9,062 bases of DNA, taken from positions 1 to 9,062 of the forward strand of contig JALSPH010000199.1 of the NCBI GenBank assembly GCA_026986055.1, given 5' to 3'. Positions 1-5,531 of the stretch are shown here, one piece after another (position 1 is the stretch's first letter; the number at the start of each line of letters is the position of its first letter). The notes beneath the pieces are model-generated. The model did not search any database, was not told the DNA's origin, and was given only the letters and a program-made list of their open reading frames with translations. The DNA comes from Campylobacterales bacterium. Lineage in GTDB: Bacteria; Campylobacterota; Campylobacteria; Campylobacterales; Hydrogenimonadaceae. The position numbers were made by a program, and so were the translations under genes.

Positions 1-1
1 C

Positions 2-262
2 AGCGACAAATCGAAAGAGGTAACGAAAAGGGCCGCCGTATGCGCACAGGCATTGGTGCCTATTCTTAGCATTACCGTCGTAGCCTCCGACGGCTCACCC
101 TCCGGGCAGCTTCAAGATGCCATAATGGAGGGGAAGCGATACAACGAAGCTTTGACATCGCAAAAACCGCTGCCGACAGAACTTCAGGCGAAAAGCAAAA
201 AAGAGGATGAAGCCCCAAGCGAGTCGGAGAATGAAAATCTAAGCGTTACTCAACAACCTTAG
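2..262 (+). CDS. C-terminal part of an unrecognised protein (5' end outside window)
   Basis: This frame is open from the first bases of the window and stops with TAG at 260-262. About 86 residues are visible, and the true start lies upstream of the window. The first half is mixed and partly hydrophobic (around VCAQALVPILSITVVA), followed by a GSPSGQLQDAIMEGKRYNEAL segment. The last 30 residues are a charged, low-complexity tail rich in K, E, S and N, as in a disordered C-terminus. I do not recognise the family and assign no function. It is the only plus-strand gene I accept here. It converges on the cyclophilin gene with a 17-bp overlap (246-262), so neither gene has room for its own terminator between them. 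No minus-strand frame competes in 1-245. The internal TTG at 53 is an artefact of truncation and not a likely start. Confidence 0.55.
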   Translation, partial: SDKSKEVTKRAAVCAQALVPILSITVVASDGSPSGQLQDAIMEGKRYNEALTSQKPLPTELQAKSKKEDEAPSESENENLSVTQQP

Positions 263-782
263 CCTTCAATATCTTCACCTCTCTGACAGGGCGGTTGTAT
301 CGATCTACACCTGTTTCGGATATCTTTATAACCACATCCATCCCTTTTTTGACATAGCCGAATATCGTATGTCTTCCATTGAGCCAAGGGGTCGGGACCG
401 TCGTAATGAAAAACTGGCTTCCGTTTGTGCCGGGGCCCGCGTTCGCCATCGCCAAAATACCGGGTTTGTCAAAAACCACGTTAGGCGCAAACTCATCCTT
501 GAAGGGTCTGCCCCAGATAGACTCCCCTCCCCTGCCGGTTCCGGTAGGGTCGCCCCCCTGAATCATAAAATCCTCTATTACACGATGAAAGGTAGTACCG
601 TCATAGTACCCTTTTTTTACATGGGTAAGAAAGTTTTCCGCTGCAAGAGGTGCAATATCGGGACGAATCTCCAATACGATATCGCCCATATTCGTTTGCA
701 GCAGAACTTCAGGGTGACTCTTTTGATTTTGGGCGAACAAAAAAGTGGCCAAAAACATCATGAGAAGAGCGATTTTCTTCAT
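246..782 (-). CDS. Secreted cyclophilin-type peptidyl-prolyl cis-trans isomerase
   Basis: The 178-residue product would catalyse cis-trans isomerisation of Xaa-Pro bonds. Residues 1-17 form a signal peptide (MKK, then a hydrophobic run ending LFA before Q18), so the protein probably acts in the periplasm as a folding helper. The rest is a compact cyclophilin domain: FHRVI at 65-69 with the catalytic-type Arg67, the QGGDPTGTGRGG stretch at about 75-86, AMANAGPGTNGSQFFIT at about 111-127, and WLNGRHTIFG at 133-142. The ATG at 780-782 is preceded by a GAAGGAT-type ribosome binding site seven bases upstream. It lies downstream of rplS on the same strand, separated by about 105 bases with a stem-loop and a good extended -10, so it is probably its own transcription unit. 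The domain assignment is secure. The choice among cyclophilin subgroup names (ppiA or ppiB) is not, so no symbol is given. Confidence 0.95.
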   Translation of the reverse strand: MKKIALLMMFLATFLFAQNQKSHPEVLLQTNMGDIVLEIRPDIAPLAAENFLTHVKKGYYDGTTFHRVIEDFMIQGGDPTGTGRGGESIWGRPFKDEFAPNVVFDKPGILAMANAGPGTNGSQFFITTVPTPWLNGRHTIFGYVKKGMDVVIKISETGVDRYNRPVREVKILKAKVVE

Positions 783-829
783 GTAACTATCCTTCAGTGA
801 GTATTTACGAATCTAAATCTATCGGAGTT

Positions 830-838
830 ATTGTATCA
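830..838 (-). promoter_or_regulatory. Extended -10 promoter for the cyclophilin gene
   Basis: On the minus strand the sequence reads TTTTTTGATACAAT: a T-run, then TGN directly before TACAAT (five of six matches to TATAAT). This is the form described for sigma-70 promoters in Helicobacter and Campylobacter, which often lack a -35 hexamer. Transcription would start near 823, giving a leader of about 40 bases before the cyclophilin ATG. It sits just after the stem-loop that follows rplS. This is a motif match only. Confidence 0.55.
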
Positions 839-858
839 AAAAATAGAGGTTAAGAAGG

Positions 859-877
859 CGGGAGCCGAAGGCTCCCG
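859..877 (-). terminator. Stem-loop after rplS, possible operon terminator
   Basis: A perfect 8-bp GC-rich stem (CGGGAGCC / GGCTCCCG) with a 3-base loop begins 10 bases after the rplS stop codon. On the minus strand it is followed by CCTTCTTAACCTC, which is only modestly T-rich, so it is an imperfect intrinsic terminator. A T-run lies before the stem rather than after it. On the plus strand the hairpin is followed by A residues, so it is not a terminator in that direction. It may end the rpsP-rplS transcript or protect its 3' end. Confidence 0.5.
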
Positions 878-887
878 AAAAAAGAGT

Positions 888-1247
888 TTACTTTCTGCGA
901 AGCTCTTTGATACGAGCCGCTTTACCGCGAAGTTCGCGAAGATAGAAGAGTTTAGCTCTTCTGACGCGTCCGCGCCTTAGAACTTCTATATTTACTATAG
1001 AGTCGGAGTATAGAGGGAAGATTCTCTCCACTCCCACATTGTTGGCACCTATTTTTCGAACTATGAAGGTTTTACCTGTACCCTCACCGCGAATCGCGAT
1101 GCATACACCCTCGAAATTCTGTACACGGGTCTTTTCACCCTCTTTGATGTTAACGGCGACTCTTACCGTATCACCGGCACGAAACTCCGGAATACTCTTA
1201 CTTGCAACCTGAGCCTGTTCGAAAGACTCAATATATCGATTTCTCAT
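888..1247 (-). CDS. rplS: Large ribosomal subunit protein bL19
   Basis: The 119-residue product is ribosomal protein bL19, which sits at the 30S-50S interface. The N-terminal part has the typical FRAGDTVRV strand, then [19 protein letters not shown]. The C-terminal part has [36 protein letters not shown] and a basic tail, and the length is normal. I start at the ATG (1245-1247) rather than the GTG one codon upstream (1248-1250). The AAAGGGA motif at 1253-1259 lies five bases before the ATG but too close to the GTG. The start overlaps the end of trmD by 20 bp, so translation is probably coupled. It is the last gene of the rpsP-khpA-rimM-trmD-rplS group and is followed by a stem-loop. Confidence 0.97.
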   Translation of the reverse strand: MRNRYIESFEQAQVASKSIPEFRAGDTVRVAVNIKEGEKTRVQNFEGVCIAIRGEGTGKTFIVRKIGANNVGVERIFPLYSDSIVNIEVLRRGRVRRAKLFYLRELRGKAARIKELRRK

Positions 1248-1941
1248 CACTATCCCTTTGGGTAAATTTCAGATATCGCTCCGGGCGAAAATATTTTGTT
1301 TTGGATAACGCCATCGTTTTTTTCAGGGCGTTAATTTTACTATGATTTCCCTTTAATAACTCTGAAGGTATGCTTAAATTATGGAAACTTTTAGGTCTTG
1401 TGAACGTAGGGGCCTCCAAAAGCATACTCTCGAAGCTTTCGGTCTCAAGAGATTCAACGTTTCCCAGAACACCGGGAACCAATCTCCCTATGGCGTCCGC
1501 CATAACCATAGAGGCGAGCTCTCCTCCGGTCAATATATAGTCTCCTATACTAAAGCACTCGTCGGCCCATATCTCTATGACCCTTTCGTCTATCCCTTCA
1601 TATCTTCCGCTGACAAATGCGACATGAGACTTTTTGGAGAGTCTTCTGGCATCCTTTTGGGTAAAAGGCTTGCCTACCGGAGTCGTAAAGATTAGATGGA
1701 CTTGAGGCGACTCCTCTTTAAGGTGCGCAAGTGCATCCGATAGAGGCTGTGGCATCATCACCATTCCGGCTCCGCCTCCTGCCATCGTATCGTCGACTTT
1801 TCGATGCTTGTCTTTCGTAAAATCTCTTGGGTTGAGATAATCGAAACCCAGAAGCCCTTTCTCTTTTGCGCGCTCCATAATGGAGTCGCTGAAGTAGCCC
1901 TCCACGATCGAGCTAAAAAGCGTAACGAATGTAAAGCGCAT
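1228..1941 (-). CDS. trmD: tRNA (guanine(37)-N1)-methyltransferase
   Basis: TrmD transfers a methyl group from S-adenosylmethionine to N1 of G37 in tRNAs with G36G37, which prevents +1 frameshifting. It acts as a dimer with a trefoil-knot (SPOUT) fold. The 237-residue product shows an N-terminal [17 protein letters not shown] segment, PRDF at 38-41, a GGGAGM turn at 55-60, and the knot signatures [10 protein letters not shown] at 111-120 and [11 protein letters not shown] at 131-141. After these come VPGVLGN, the TRP of the flexible linker region, and LLKGNHSKI near the C-terminus. The usual PYGGG before the GM turn reads MAGGG here; H. pylori also departs from the consensus there, so this looks like lineage variation. 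The ATG start overlaps the rimM stop as TGATG, so translation is probably coupled to rimM. Confidence 0.97.
   Translation of the reverse strand: MRFTFVTLFSSIVEGYFSDSIMERAKEKGLLGFDYLNPRDFTKDKHRKVDDTMAGGGAGMVMMPQPLSDALAHLKEESPQVHLIFTTPVGKPFTQKDARRLSKKSHVAFVSGRYEGIDERVIEIWADECFSIGDYILTGGELASMVMADAIGRLVPGVLGNVESLETESFESMLLEAPTFTRPKSFHNLSIPSELLKGNHSKINALKKTMALSKTKYFRPERYLKFTQRDSDEKSIY
1253..1259 (-). promoter_or_regulatory. Ribosome binding site deciding the rplS start
   Basis: The minus strand reads AAAGGGA, then TAGTG, then ATG at 1247. The five-base spacing favours the ATG over the adjacent GTG. The site lies inside the 3' end of trmD. Confidence 0.5.
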
Positions 1942-2468
1942 CAGCTCGCTTCCAAAATCTCTTTGGCTCCGGTCGTATAGAGTCTGCCGTTCTCAAGGTC
2001 AACACTCTTTACGTAACGTTCTATATAAGGAATCAGAAAACTTTTGGCCAAGCCGCTATCGACAAGATTTTTGGATGTTTCAACCTGAAGATAATCGGTC
2101 CCGGCAAGCCTCTCGATATCTTTCACAATACCAAGCATCTCGCCGTTTTCCATGACCGATAGACCAATGATCTGGTACCAGAAGTACTCCTCTTCACCAA
2201 GATTGCATGCAGCTTCGCCCGCCTCTTTGGTTGTGTAAAGATAGGCGTTGGTAAGAGGTTTAGCACTCTCGACGCTATCGTACCCCGTAAAGCGCACGGT
2301 GCCTCTTTGGGGATTGTAGGAGGCTATTTCAAGCACTCCTCTGTCGCTCATGAAAGTTGCGCCCTTTTTGAACTGCTCCGGAAAATCGCAAAGCAGGTTA
2401 AGGCGCATATCGCCTTTCAAGCCTACCGTTTTACCGATGCGGGCTACGGGAATCTTTTCGAGATTCAC
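1941..2468 (-). CDS. rimM: Ribosome maturation factor RimM
   Basis: RimM helps mature the 16S rRNA head domain in the 30S subunit and binds uS19. The 175-residue product has the expected two parts. The N-terminal RimM barrel, about residues 4-85, begins IPVARIGKTVGLKGDMRL. The C-terminal PRC-type barrel, about 93-170, contains EYFWYQIIGLSV, GIVKDIERLAGTDYLQV, and the typical FLIPYIERYVKSVDLENGRLYT. The start is a GTG at 2466-2468 that overlaps the khpA stop codon as GTGA. A GGAGCAGCAGGG purine stretch lies directly upstream within khpA. The stop overlaps the trmD start by one base. This order (rpsP, KH gene, rimM, trmD, rplS) is widely conserved and fits a ribosome-assembly job. Confidence 0.96.
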   Translation of the reverse strand: MNLEKIPVARIGKTVGLKGDMRLNLLCDFPEQFKKGATFMSDRGVLEIASYNPQRGTVRFTGYDSVESAKPLTNAYLYTTKEAGEAACNLGEEEYFWYQIIGLSVMENGEMLGIVKDIERLAGTDYLQVETSKNLVDSGLAKSFLIPYIERYVKSVDLENGRLYTTGAKEILEAS

Positions 2469-2719
2469 CCCTGCTGCTCCTCCAGCGCCTGCACGTTGAC
2501 ACGATAGCTGGTCCCATCTTTGGCTTTGCAGCCGCCGATAACCGTTTTGAGAGCGTTTATCATACGCCCCTCTTTGCCTATCAGTTTACCGGCATCCTCT
2601 TTGTGCGCATAGATGATTATCTCGTCGAAGTTTTCGGCTATGTTTATCCGTTTTACGACGATATCCTCTGGGCGCGATGCGATCAGCTTTGCAAAATCGC
2701 GCACAAAGTTCTCTACCAT
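2465..2719 (-). CDS. khpA: KH-domain RNA-binding protein KhpA
   Basis: A small single-KH protein of 84 residues. The GKLIGKEGRMINALKTVI stretch holds the GxxG RNA-binding loop (GKEG, 48-51), followed by the helix that packs against it. The N-terminal 40 residues supply the first helix and strands (VENFVRDFAKLIASRPEDI, then EIIIYAHKED). In Gram-positive bacteria KhpA works with KhpB/Jag in RNA binding and envelope control. In this lineage the function is less clear, and its constant place between rpsP and rimM suggests a role near the ribosome or in RNA handling. The ATG lies five bases after the rpsP stop, and the stop overlaps the rimM GTG. The family assignment is firm; the function is inferred. 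Confidence 0.93.
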   Translation of the reverse strand: MVENFVRDFAKLIASRPEDIVVKRINIAENFDEIIIYAHKEDAGKLIGKEGRMINALKTVIGGCKAKDGTSYRVNVQALEEQQG

Positions 2720-2724
2720 CTATT

Positions 2725-2952
2725 TTACTTTCCGGCCAGTTTCTTGACGCGCTCGCTAGGCTTGGCTCCTACACTAAGCCAGTAGTTCAGACGCTCTTCG
2801 TCTATCTTGACGGTTGCAGGCTCCGTCATAGGGTCGTAGTATCCTATAGACTCTATCCAGCCGCTGTCGCGTCTCTTTCTGCTGTCGGTTACCACTATTC
2901 TGTAGAAAGGTCGCTTCTTGCGGCCCATGCGTGTAAGTCTTATTGTTGTCAT
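2725..2952 (-). CDS. rpsP: Small ribosomal subunit protein bS16
   Basis: A 75-residue bS16, a primary-binding 30S protein needed for assembly of the 5' domain of 16S rRNA. It shows the family opening ([29 protein letters not shown]), then [11 protein letters not shown] and a C-terminal [19 protein letters not shown]. The length is normal for the short form. The ATG follows a strong AAGGAG motif with a five-base spacer. It is the first gene of the five-gene ribosomal group, and the gap to ffh upstream carries a long inverted repeat and a possible -10 site. Confidence 0.97.
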   Translation of the reverse strand: MTTIRLTRMGRKKRPFYRIVVTDSRKRRDSGWIESIGYYDPMTEPATVKIDEERLNYWLSVGAKPSERVKKLAGK

Positions 2953-2972
2953 ATCTTCTCCTTGACGATGAT

Positions 2973-2978
2973 TTTATA
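2973..2978 (-). promoter_or_regulatory. Possible -10 site for the rpsP group
   Basis: The minus strand reads TATAAA within GAAAAATATAAAATC, about 20 bases before the rpsP start codon. There is no TG extension and no clear -35, and the implied leader is only about 14 bases. The 3' end of the inverted repeat lies some 20 bases upstream. This is a weak, composition-prone match. Confidence 0.25.
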
Positions 2979-2997
2979 TTTTTCAGTTACCAAGAGG

Positions 2998-3036
2998 CAT
3001 TGACCTAAGCGATTGACGGGATCGTTTAGGTCAATG
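2998..3036 (-). promoter_or_regulatory. Long inverted repeat between ffh and rpsP
   Basis: Two 11-base arms (CATTGACCTAA and TTAGGTCAATG) pair perfectly. Inside them a further 5-bp step (GCGAT/ATCGT) pairs with one G-T wobble on the plus strand, or one A-C mismatch in the minus-strand RNA. The loop is 7 bases. It starts 12 bases after the ffh stop codon. The minus-strand sequence after it (CCTCTTGGTAACTG) is not a good T-tract, so it does not look like a standard terminator. ATTGAC occurs twice directly (2999-3004, 3012-3017) and once inverted (3030-3035), so alternative folds or protein binding are both possible. Candidate roles are an operator for rpsP, a leader or attenuator structure, or an ffh transcript 3' end. 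Confidence 0.5.
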
Positions 3037-3048
3037 TCCCGAGATTTT

Positions 3049-4392
3049 TCAGCGCGGGAATCCTCCCCCTTGCATCTGGCTCATCATATTCTGAAGATCC
3101 TGCATTCCCTTTTTGCCGGAAAACTTCTTAGCCATTTTCGCAGCGTTCTTGAACTGCTTCAAAACCTTGTTGACCTCCACCTGGCTGAGTCCCGCGCCTT
3201 GGGCTATACGCCTTTTTCGGCTGTTGTTCAAAAGGTCGGGGTTCTCCCTCTCTTTGGGGGTCATGGAGCTTATCAGCGCTTTGATCTTCTTGATCTCACC
3301 GGAGTTTTCAAGGTCCATATCTTTCAAAGCGTTGGCCATCTTTCCCATGCCGGGTATCATCCCGACAATGGACTTGAGGCTTCCAAGCTTCTTCATCTGC
3401 TCCAGCTGCTCCAAAAAGTCGTTGAAATTGAACTGCCCCTTCTTTATCTTTTTGGCGACTCTCTTTGCCTCTTTCTCGTCTATGACGGCAGAGGCCTTTT
3501 CTGCCAGCGACTCAATATCCCCGGCACCCATGAGGCGGCCCACTATACGATCCGGAATGAATACTTCAAGATCGGGCATCTTTTCGCCGGAGCCTATGAA
3601 GCGCAAAGGAACTCCGACCTGTCTTGCGATCCCCAGGGCGACGCCCCCTTTGCTGTCACCGTCATACTTGCTGAGTATTACGCCCGTAAGGCCCAGCTCT
3701 TCGTTGAAAGCTGCCGCACTTCTTACGGCATCCTGACCAGTCAAAGAGTCCGCTACGTAAAAGATCTCGTCCGGGTTCAATACCTCTTTGACCCTTTTGA
3801 TCTCCTCCATCAGCTCTTCATCTATCGCGAGCCGTCCGGCCGTATCCACTATAAGAACGTCGTAGTTGCCCTCTTTGGCCTTTTGCAGAGCCCTCTTTGC
3901 AACCTCCACCGGATCTTTAGCCGTCTCATCCGCAAAAACATCCACCTCTATCTGATCGGCGATCTGGCGAAGCTGCTCCACGGCCGCAAGCCTCTGCAAG
4001 TCCGCCGCTGCAAGCAAAACCCTCTTTTTTCTAAGCTTCAGGTAGTATGCCAGTTTGCCTGAAGTGGTCGTCTTTCCGGAACCCTGCAAACCGGCCATCA
4101 TAACGACGGTAGGCGGCGTTGAGCTGTAGACAAACCCCTGTTTTCCGGGAGCGGTCAAAATTTCGGTAAGTTCGTCTTTAAGAGCCTTCAGGAAGTTCTC
4201 TTTGCCTACGCCCGCAAGCTTCGTCTCGCGCTCTACGACACTTAGAAGCTCTTTTACGACCTTATGGTGCACATCGGCTTTCAGCAACGACTTCTTCAGC
4301 TCCGCAAGAGCACGCTTTAGGGCTTTTTCGTCATCCCTGAAACGAATCTTACCTATCGCATTTTGAAAACTGCTGCTCAACGACTCAAACAA
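3049..4392 (-). CDS. ffh: Signal recognition particle protein Ffh (SRP54)
   Basis: Ffh is the GTPase of the signal recognition particle. With 4.5S RNA it binds signal sequences and delivers ribosomes to FtsY at the inner membrane. The 447-residue product has all three domains. The N helical bundle covers about 1-85. The G domain covers about 95-295, with P-loop GLQGSGKT at 101-108, DTAGRL at 183-188, TGQDAV at 218-223 and SKYDGDSKGG at 241-250. The methionine-rich M domain follows from about 325, with GMIPGMGKM near 344-352, the RNA-binding SRKRRIAQGAG at 391-401 and a Met/Gln/Gly-rich tail. The start is TTG (4390-4392), chosen because the protein begins with the family MFESLSSSF pattern and a CAGGAG motif lies five bases upstream. 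It begins 112 bases after the rluA-type gene and has a candidate promoter there. Confidence 0.97.
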   Translation of the reverse strand: MFESLSSSFQNAIGKIRFRDDEKALKRALAELKKSLLKADVHHKVVKELLSVVERETKLAGVGKENFLKALKDELTEILTAPGKQGFVYSSTPPTVVMMAGLQGSGKTTTSGKLAYYLKLRKKRVLLAAADLQRLAAVEQLRQIADQIEVDVFADETAKDPVEVAKRALQKAKEGNYDVLIVDTAGRLAIDEELMEEIKRVKEVLNPDEIFYVADSLTGQDAVRSAAAFNEELGLTGVILSKYDGDSKGGVALGIARQVGVPLRFIGSGEKMPDLEVFIPDRIVGRLMGAGDIESLAEKASAVIDEKEAKRVAKKIKKGQFNFNDFLEQLEQMKKLGSLKSIVGMIPGMGKMANALKDMDLENSGEIKKIKALISSMTPKERENPDLLNNSRKRRIAQGAGLSQVEVNKVLKQFKNAAKMAKKFSGKKGMQDLQNMMSQMQGGGFPR

Positions 4393-4397
4393 ACTCT

Positions 4398-4402
4398 CTC
4401 CT
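4398..4402 (-). promoter_or_regulatory. Ribosome binding site supporting the ffh TTG start
   Basis: The minus strand reads AGGAG, then a five-base spacer AGAGT, then TTG. The strong motif at ideal spacing, with no nearby ATG in frame, supports TTG initiation. Confidence 0.6.
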
Positions 4403-4465
4403 GTTTTTTGGCTCTTACTGCACCTTATTAATAAATAGGGCTCTACTCAAAGTCTGGAATTTTAG

Positions 4466-4471
4466 CTTATA
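4466..4471 (-). promoter_or_regulatory. Candidate -10 site for ffh
   Basis: The minus strand reads GTGTTTATAAGC, in which TATAAG matches five of six consensus bases. It lies downstream of a very AT-rich stretch (about 4472-4500), the usual setting of Campylobacterota sigma-70 promoters without a -35. Transcription would start near 4459, giving a leader of about 65 bases. The 112-base gap 4393-4504 otherwise holds only a short TTATTAATAA palindrome (4425-4434). I see no terminator for the upstream gene. Confidence 0.4.
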
Positions 4472-4504
4472 AACACTTTAATTTTAATTAAATATAAGAA
4501 AACT

Positions 4505-5257
4505 CTATCCGCCCGCAATCTGATCGAACCCTTTTGGCTCTTTGGCTCTGAAATCGTACCCAAGAAGTTTGAGCTCTAGAGCGTGCAGCAGCATTCTGTT
4601 GGTTTGGTTGGACATCACGCCGTATTGAGAATCACCGATTATCGGATGGCCTATGCTTTTAAGGTGAACTCTTATCTGGTGGGTTCTACCGGTCTCGATA
4701 ACGACTCTGAGCTTGGTGCGTGAGCCTGCTATCATAACCGGTTCTATATGGGTTATCGCCTCTTTCCCTTTTCTTGAGTCGATCTTGCTGTATGCAAAAC
4801 CGTTTCTCTTTATAGTCAATATCGGCTTCTCTATGGAGAGCGGCTCACTGACGATCCCTTGAACCCAGCAGCTGTAAACCTTATATACCGCTCTTGCTCT
4901 GAAAGCCTCGGTAGCCCTTTTTTCAAAAGAGCTCTTTTTAGCCAGCAGCAAAACCCCGCTTGTCTCTCTGTCGAGCCTGTGAAGAAGTTTCGCATCTTTG
5001 AAGCTTCGTGCAGCTTCGTCGCTTGTAAGAAAAGCGGGCTTGTTTAGCGCCAATACCTCTTCGTTTTCAAATATCACTTTGGGTTCGTTCATCTTCAAAA
5101 CCCTAAATTTCGTATCTACCGGCAACTCTCCTCTTGCGATGGCAACCTTTTTGTTGCCCACATAAACGACACCCCTGTCGATAAGCTCTTTCGCTTTTGA
5201 GTTTGACATACCCATCTGTACCGCCAGCAGCTTGTACGCTTTCTCTTTAGAACCCAT
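4505..5257 (-). CDS. RluA-family pseudouridine synthase with S4 domain
   Basis: The 250-residue product would convert uridine to pseudouridine in rRNA or tRNA. The N-terminal S4-like RNA-binding part, about residues 8-50, includes GMSNSKAKELIDRGVVYVGNK. The catalytic domain follows, with EVLALNKPA at about 67-75, HRLDRETSG at 93-101 carrying the catalytic Asp96, and ETGRTHQIRVHLKSIGHPIIGDSQYG at about 188-213. The family is certain, but RluA-type enzymes differ in target (RluA, RluC, RluD, TruC), and the sequence alone does not tell me which uridine is used. At 250 residues it is shorter than most RluC and RluD proteins. The ATG lies within the end of the DUF167 gene (11-bp overlap), so the two are probably co-translated. 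A pseudouridine synthase also sits beside waaA in H. pylori (HP0956, from memory). Confidence 0.93.
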   Translation of the reverse strand: MGSKEKAYKLLAVQMGMSNSKAKELIDRGVVYVGNKKVAIARGELPVDTKFRVLKMNEPKVIFENEEVLALNKPAFLTSDEAARSFKDAKLLHRLDRETSGVLLLAKKSSFEKRATEAFRARAVYKVYSCWVQGIVSEPLSIEKPILTIKRNGFAYSKIDSRKGKEAITHIEPVMIAGSRTKLRVVIETGRTHQIRVHLKSIGHPIIGDSQYGVMSNQTNRMLLHALELKLLGYDFRAKEPKGFDQIAGG

Positions 5258-5531
5258 TTATAAACTCTTTCACCTTTTCATTGAGCGGCACTCTGACACG
5301 CTTTCTCTTCGAAGTCTCTCCCGAGATAAACTCTATATCGCTCTTTGGCACTTTGAAGCTTTTGGAGAGAAACTTCACCAACTCTTTGTTTGCGGCACCC
5401 TCTACGGCCGGAGCTTTCACGTAAACCTTGAGCGCATCGTCAAAAACCCCGGCAAAACCGTTCCTGCCGCTGTTTGGCCTTGCAGTTATGTAAAGGTCTA
5501 CGTACCCCTCTTTTTTCATATCATACCACAT
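5247..5531 (-). CDS. DUF167 (YggU-like) small protein
   Basis: A 94-residue protein of the DUF167/YggU family. The hallmarks are the strand-rich opening YVDLYITARPNSGRNGF, the central ALKVYVKAPAVEGAANKELVKFLSKSFKVPKSDIEFISGETSKRKRV, and the NKELVKFLS helix between the strands. The biochemical role of the family is unknown. I start at the ATG at 5529-5531, which overlaps the waaA stop region by 11 bp, because AAAGGGA lies six bases upstream (5538-5544). The alternative ATG at 5517-5519, one base after the waaA stop, lacks such a motif. Its own end overlaps the pseudouridine synthase start by another 11 bp. The residue pattern is clear; the function is not assigned. Confidence 0.88.
   Translation of the reverse strand: MWYDMKKEGYVDLYITARPNSGRNGFAGVFDDALKVYVKAPAVEGAANKELVKFLSKSFKVPKSDIEFISGETSKRKRVRVPLNEKVKEFINGF

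Noticed and set aside
369..800. Plus-strand frames opposite the cyclophilin gene (143 and 60 codons)
   Set aside because: Both lie opposite a clear cyclophilin domain and encode low-complexity, arginine-, proline- or serine-rich sequence with no domain.
1381..1695. Plus-strand frame of 104 codons opposite trmD
   Set aside because: Shadow of trmD codons; no family pattern and no leader signals.
3113..3736. Second plus-strand open frame opposite ffh (207 codons)
   Set aside because: It is another shadow of ffh in a different frame. It is serine- and leucine-rich, has no domain, and is incompatible with the overlapping 349-codon shadow.
3013..4062. Plus-strand open frame of 349 codons antisense to ffh
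   Set aside because: It lies almost wholly opposite ffh, which is unmistakable, and shows no recognisable domain. Its composition (rich in L, H, F and Y) is what the complement of ffh codons gives. It begins in the structured gap without a good ribosome binding site.
4425..4434. TTATTAATAA palindrome upstream of ffh
   Set aside because: A ten-base AT palindrome in an AT-rich gap is expected by chance and has no flanking stem.
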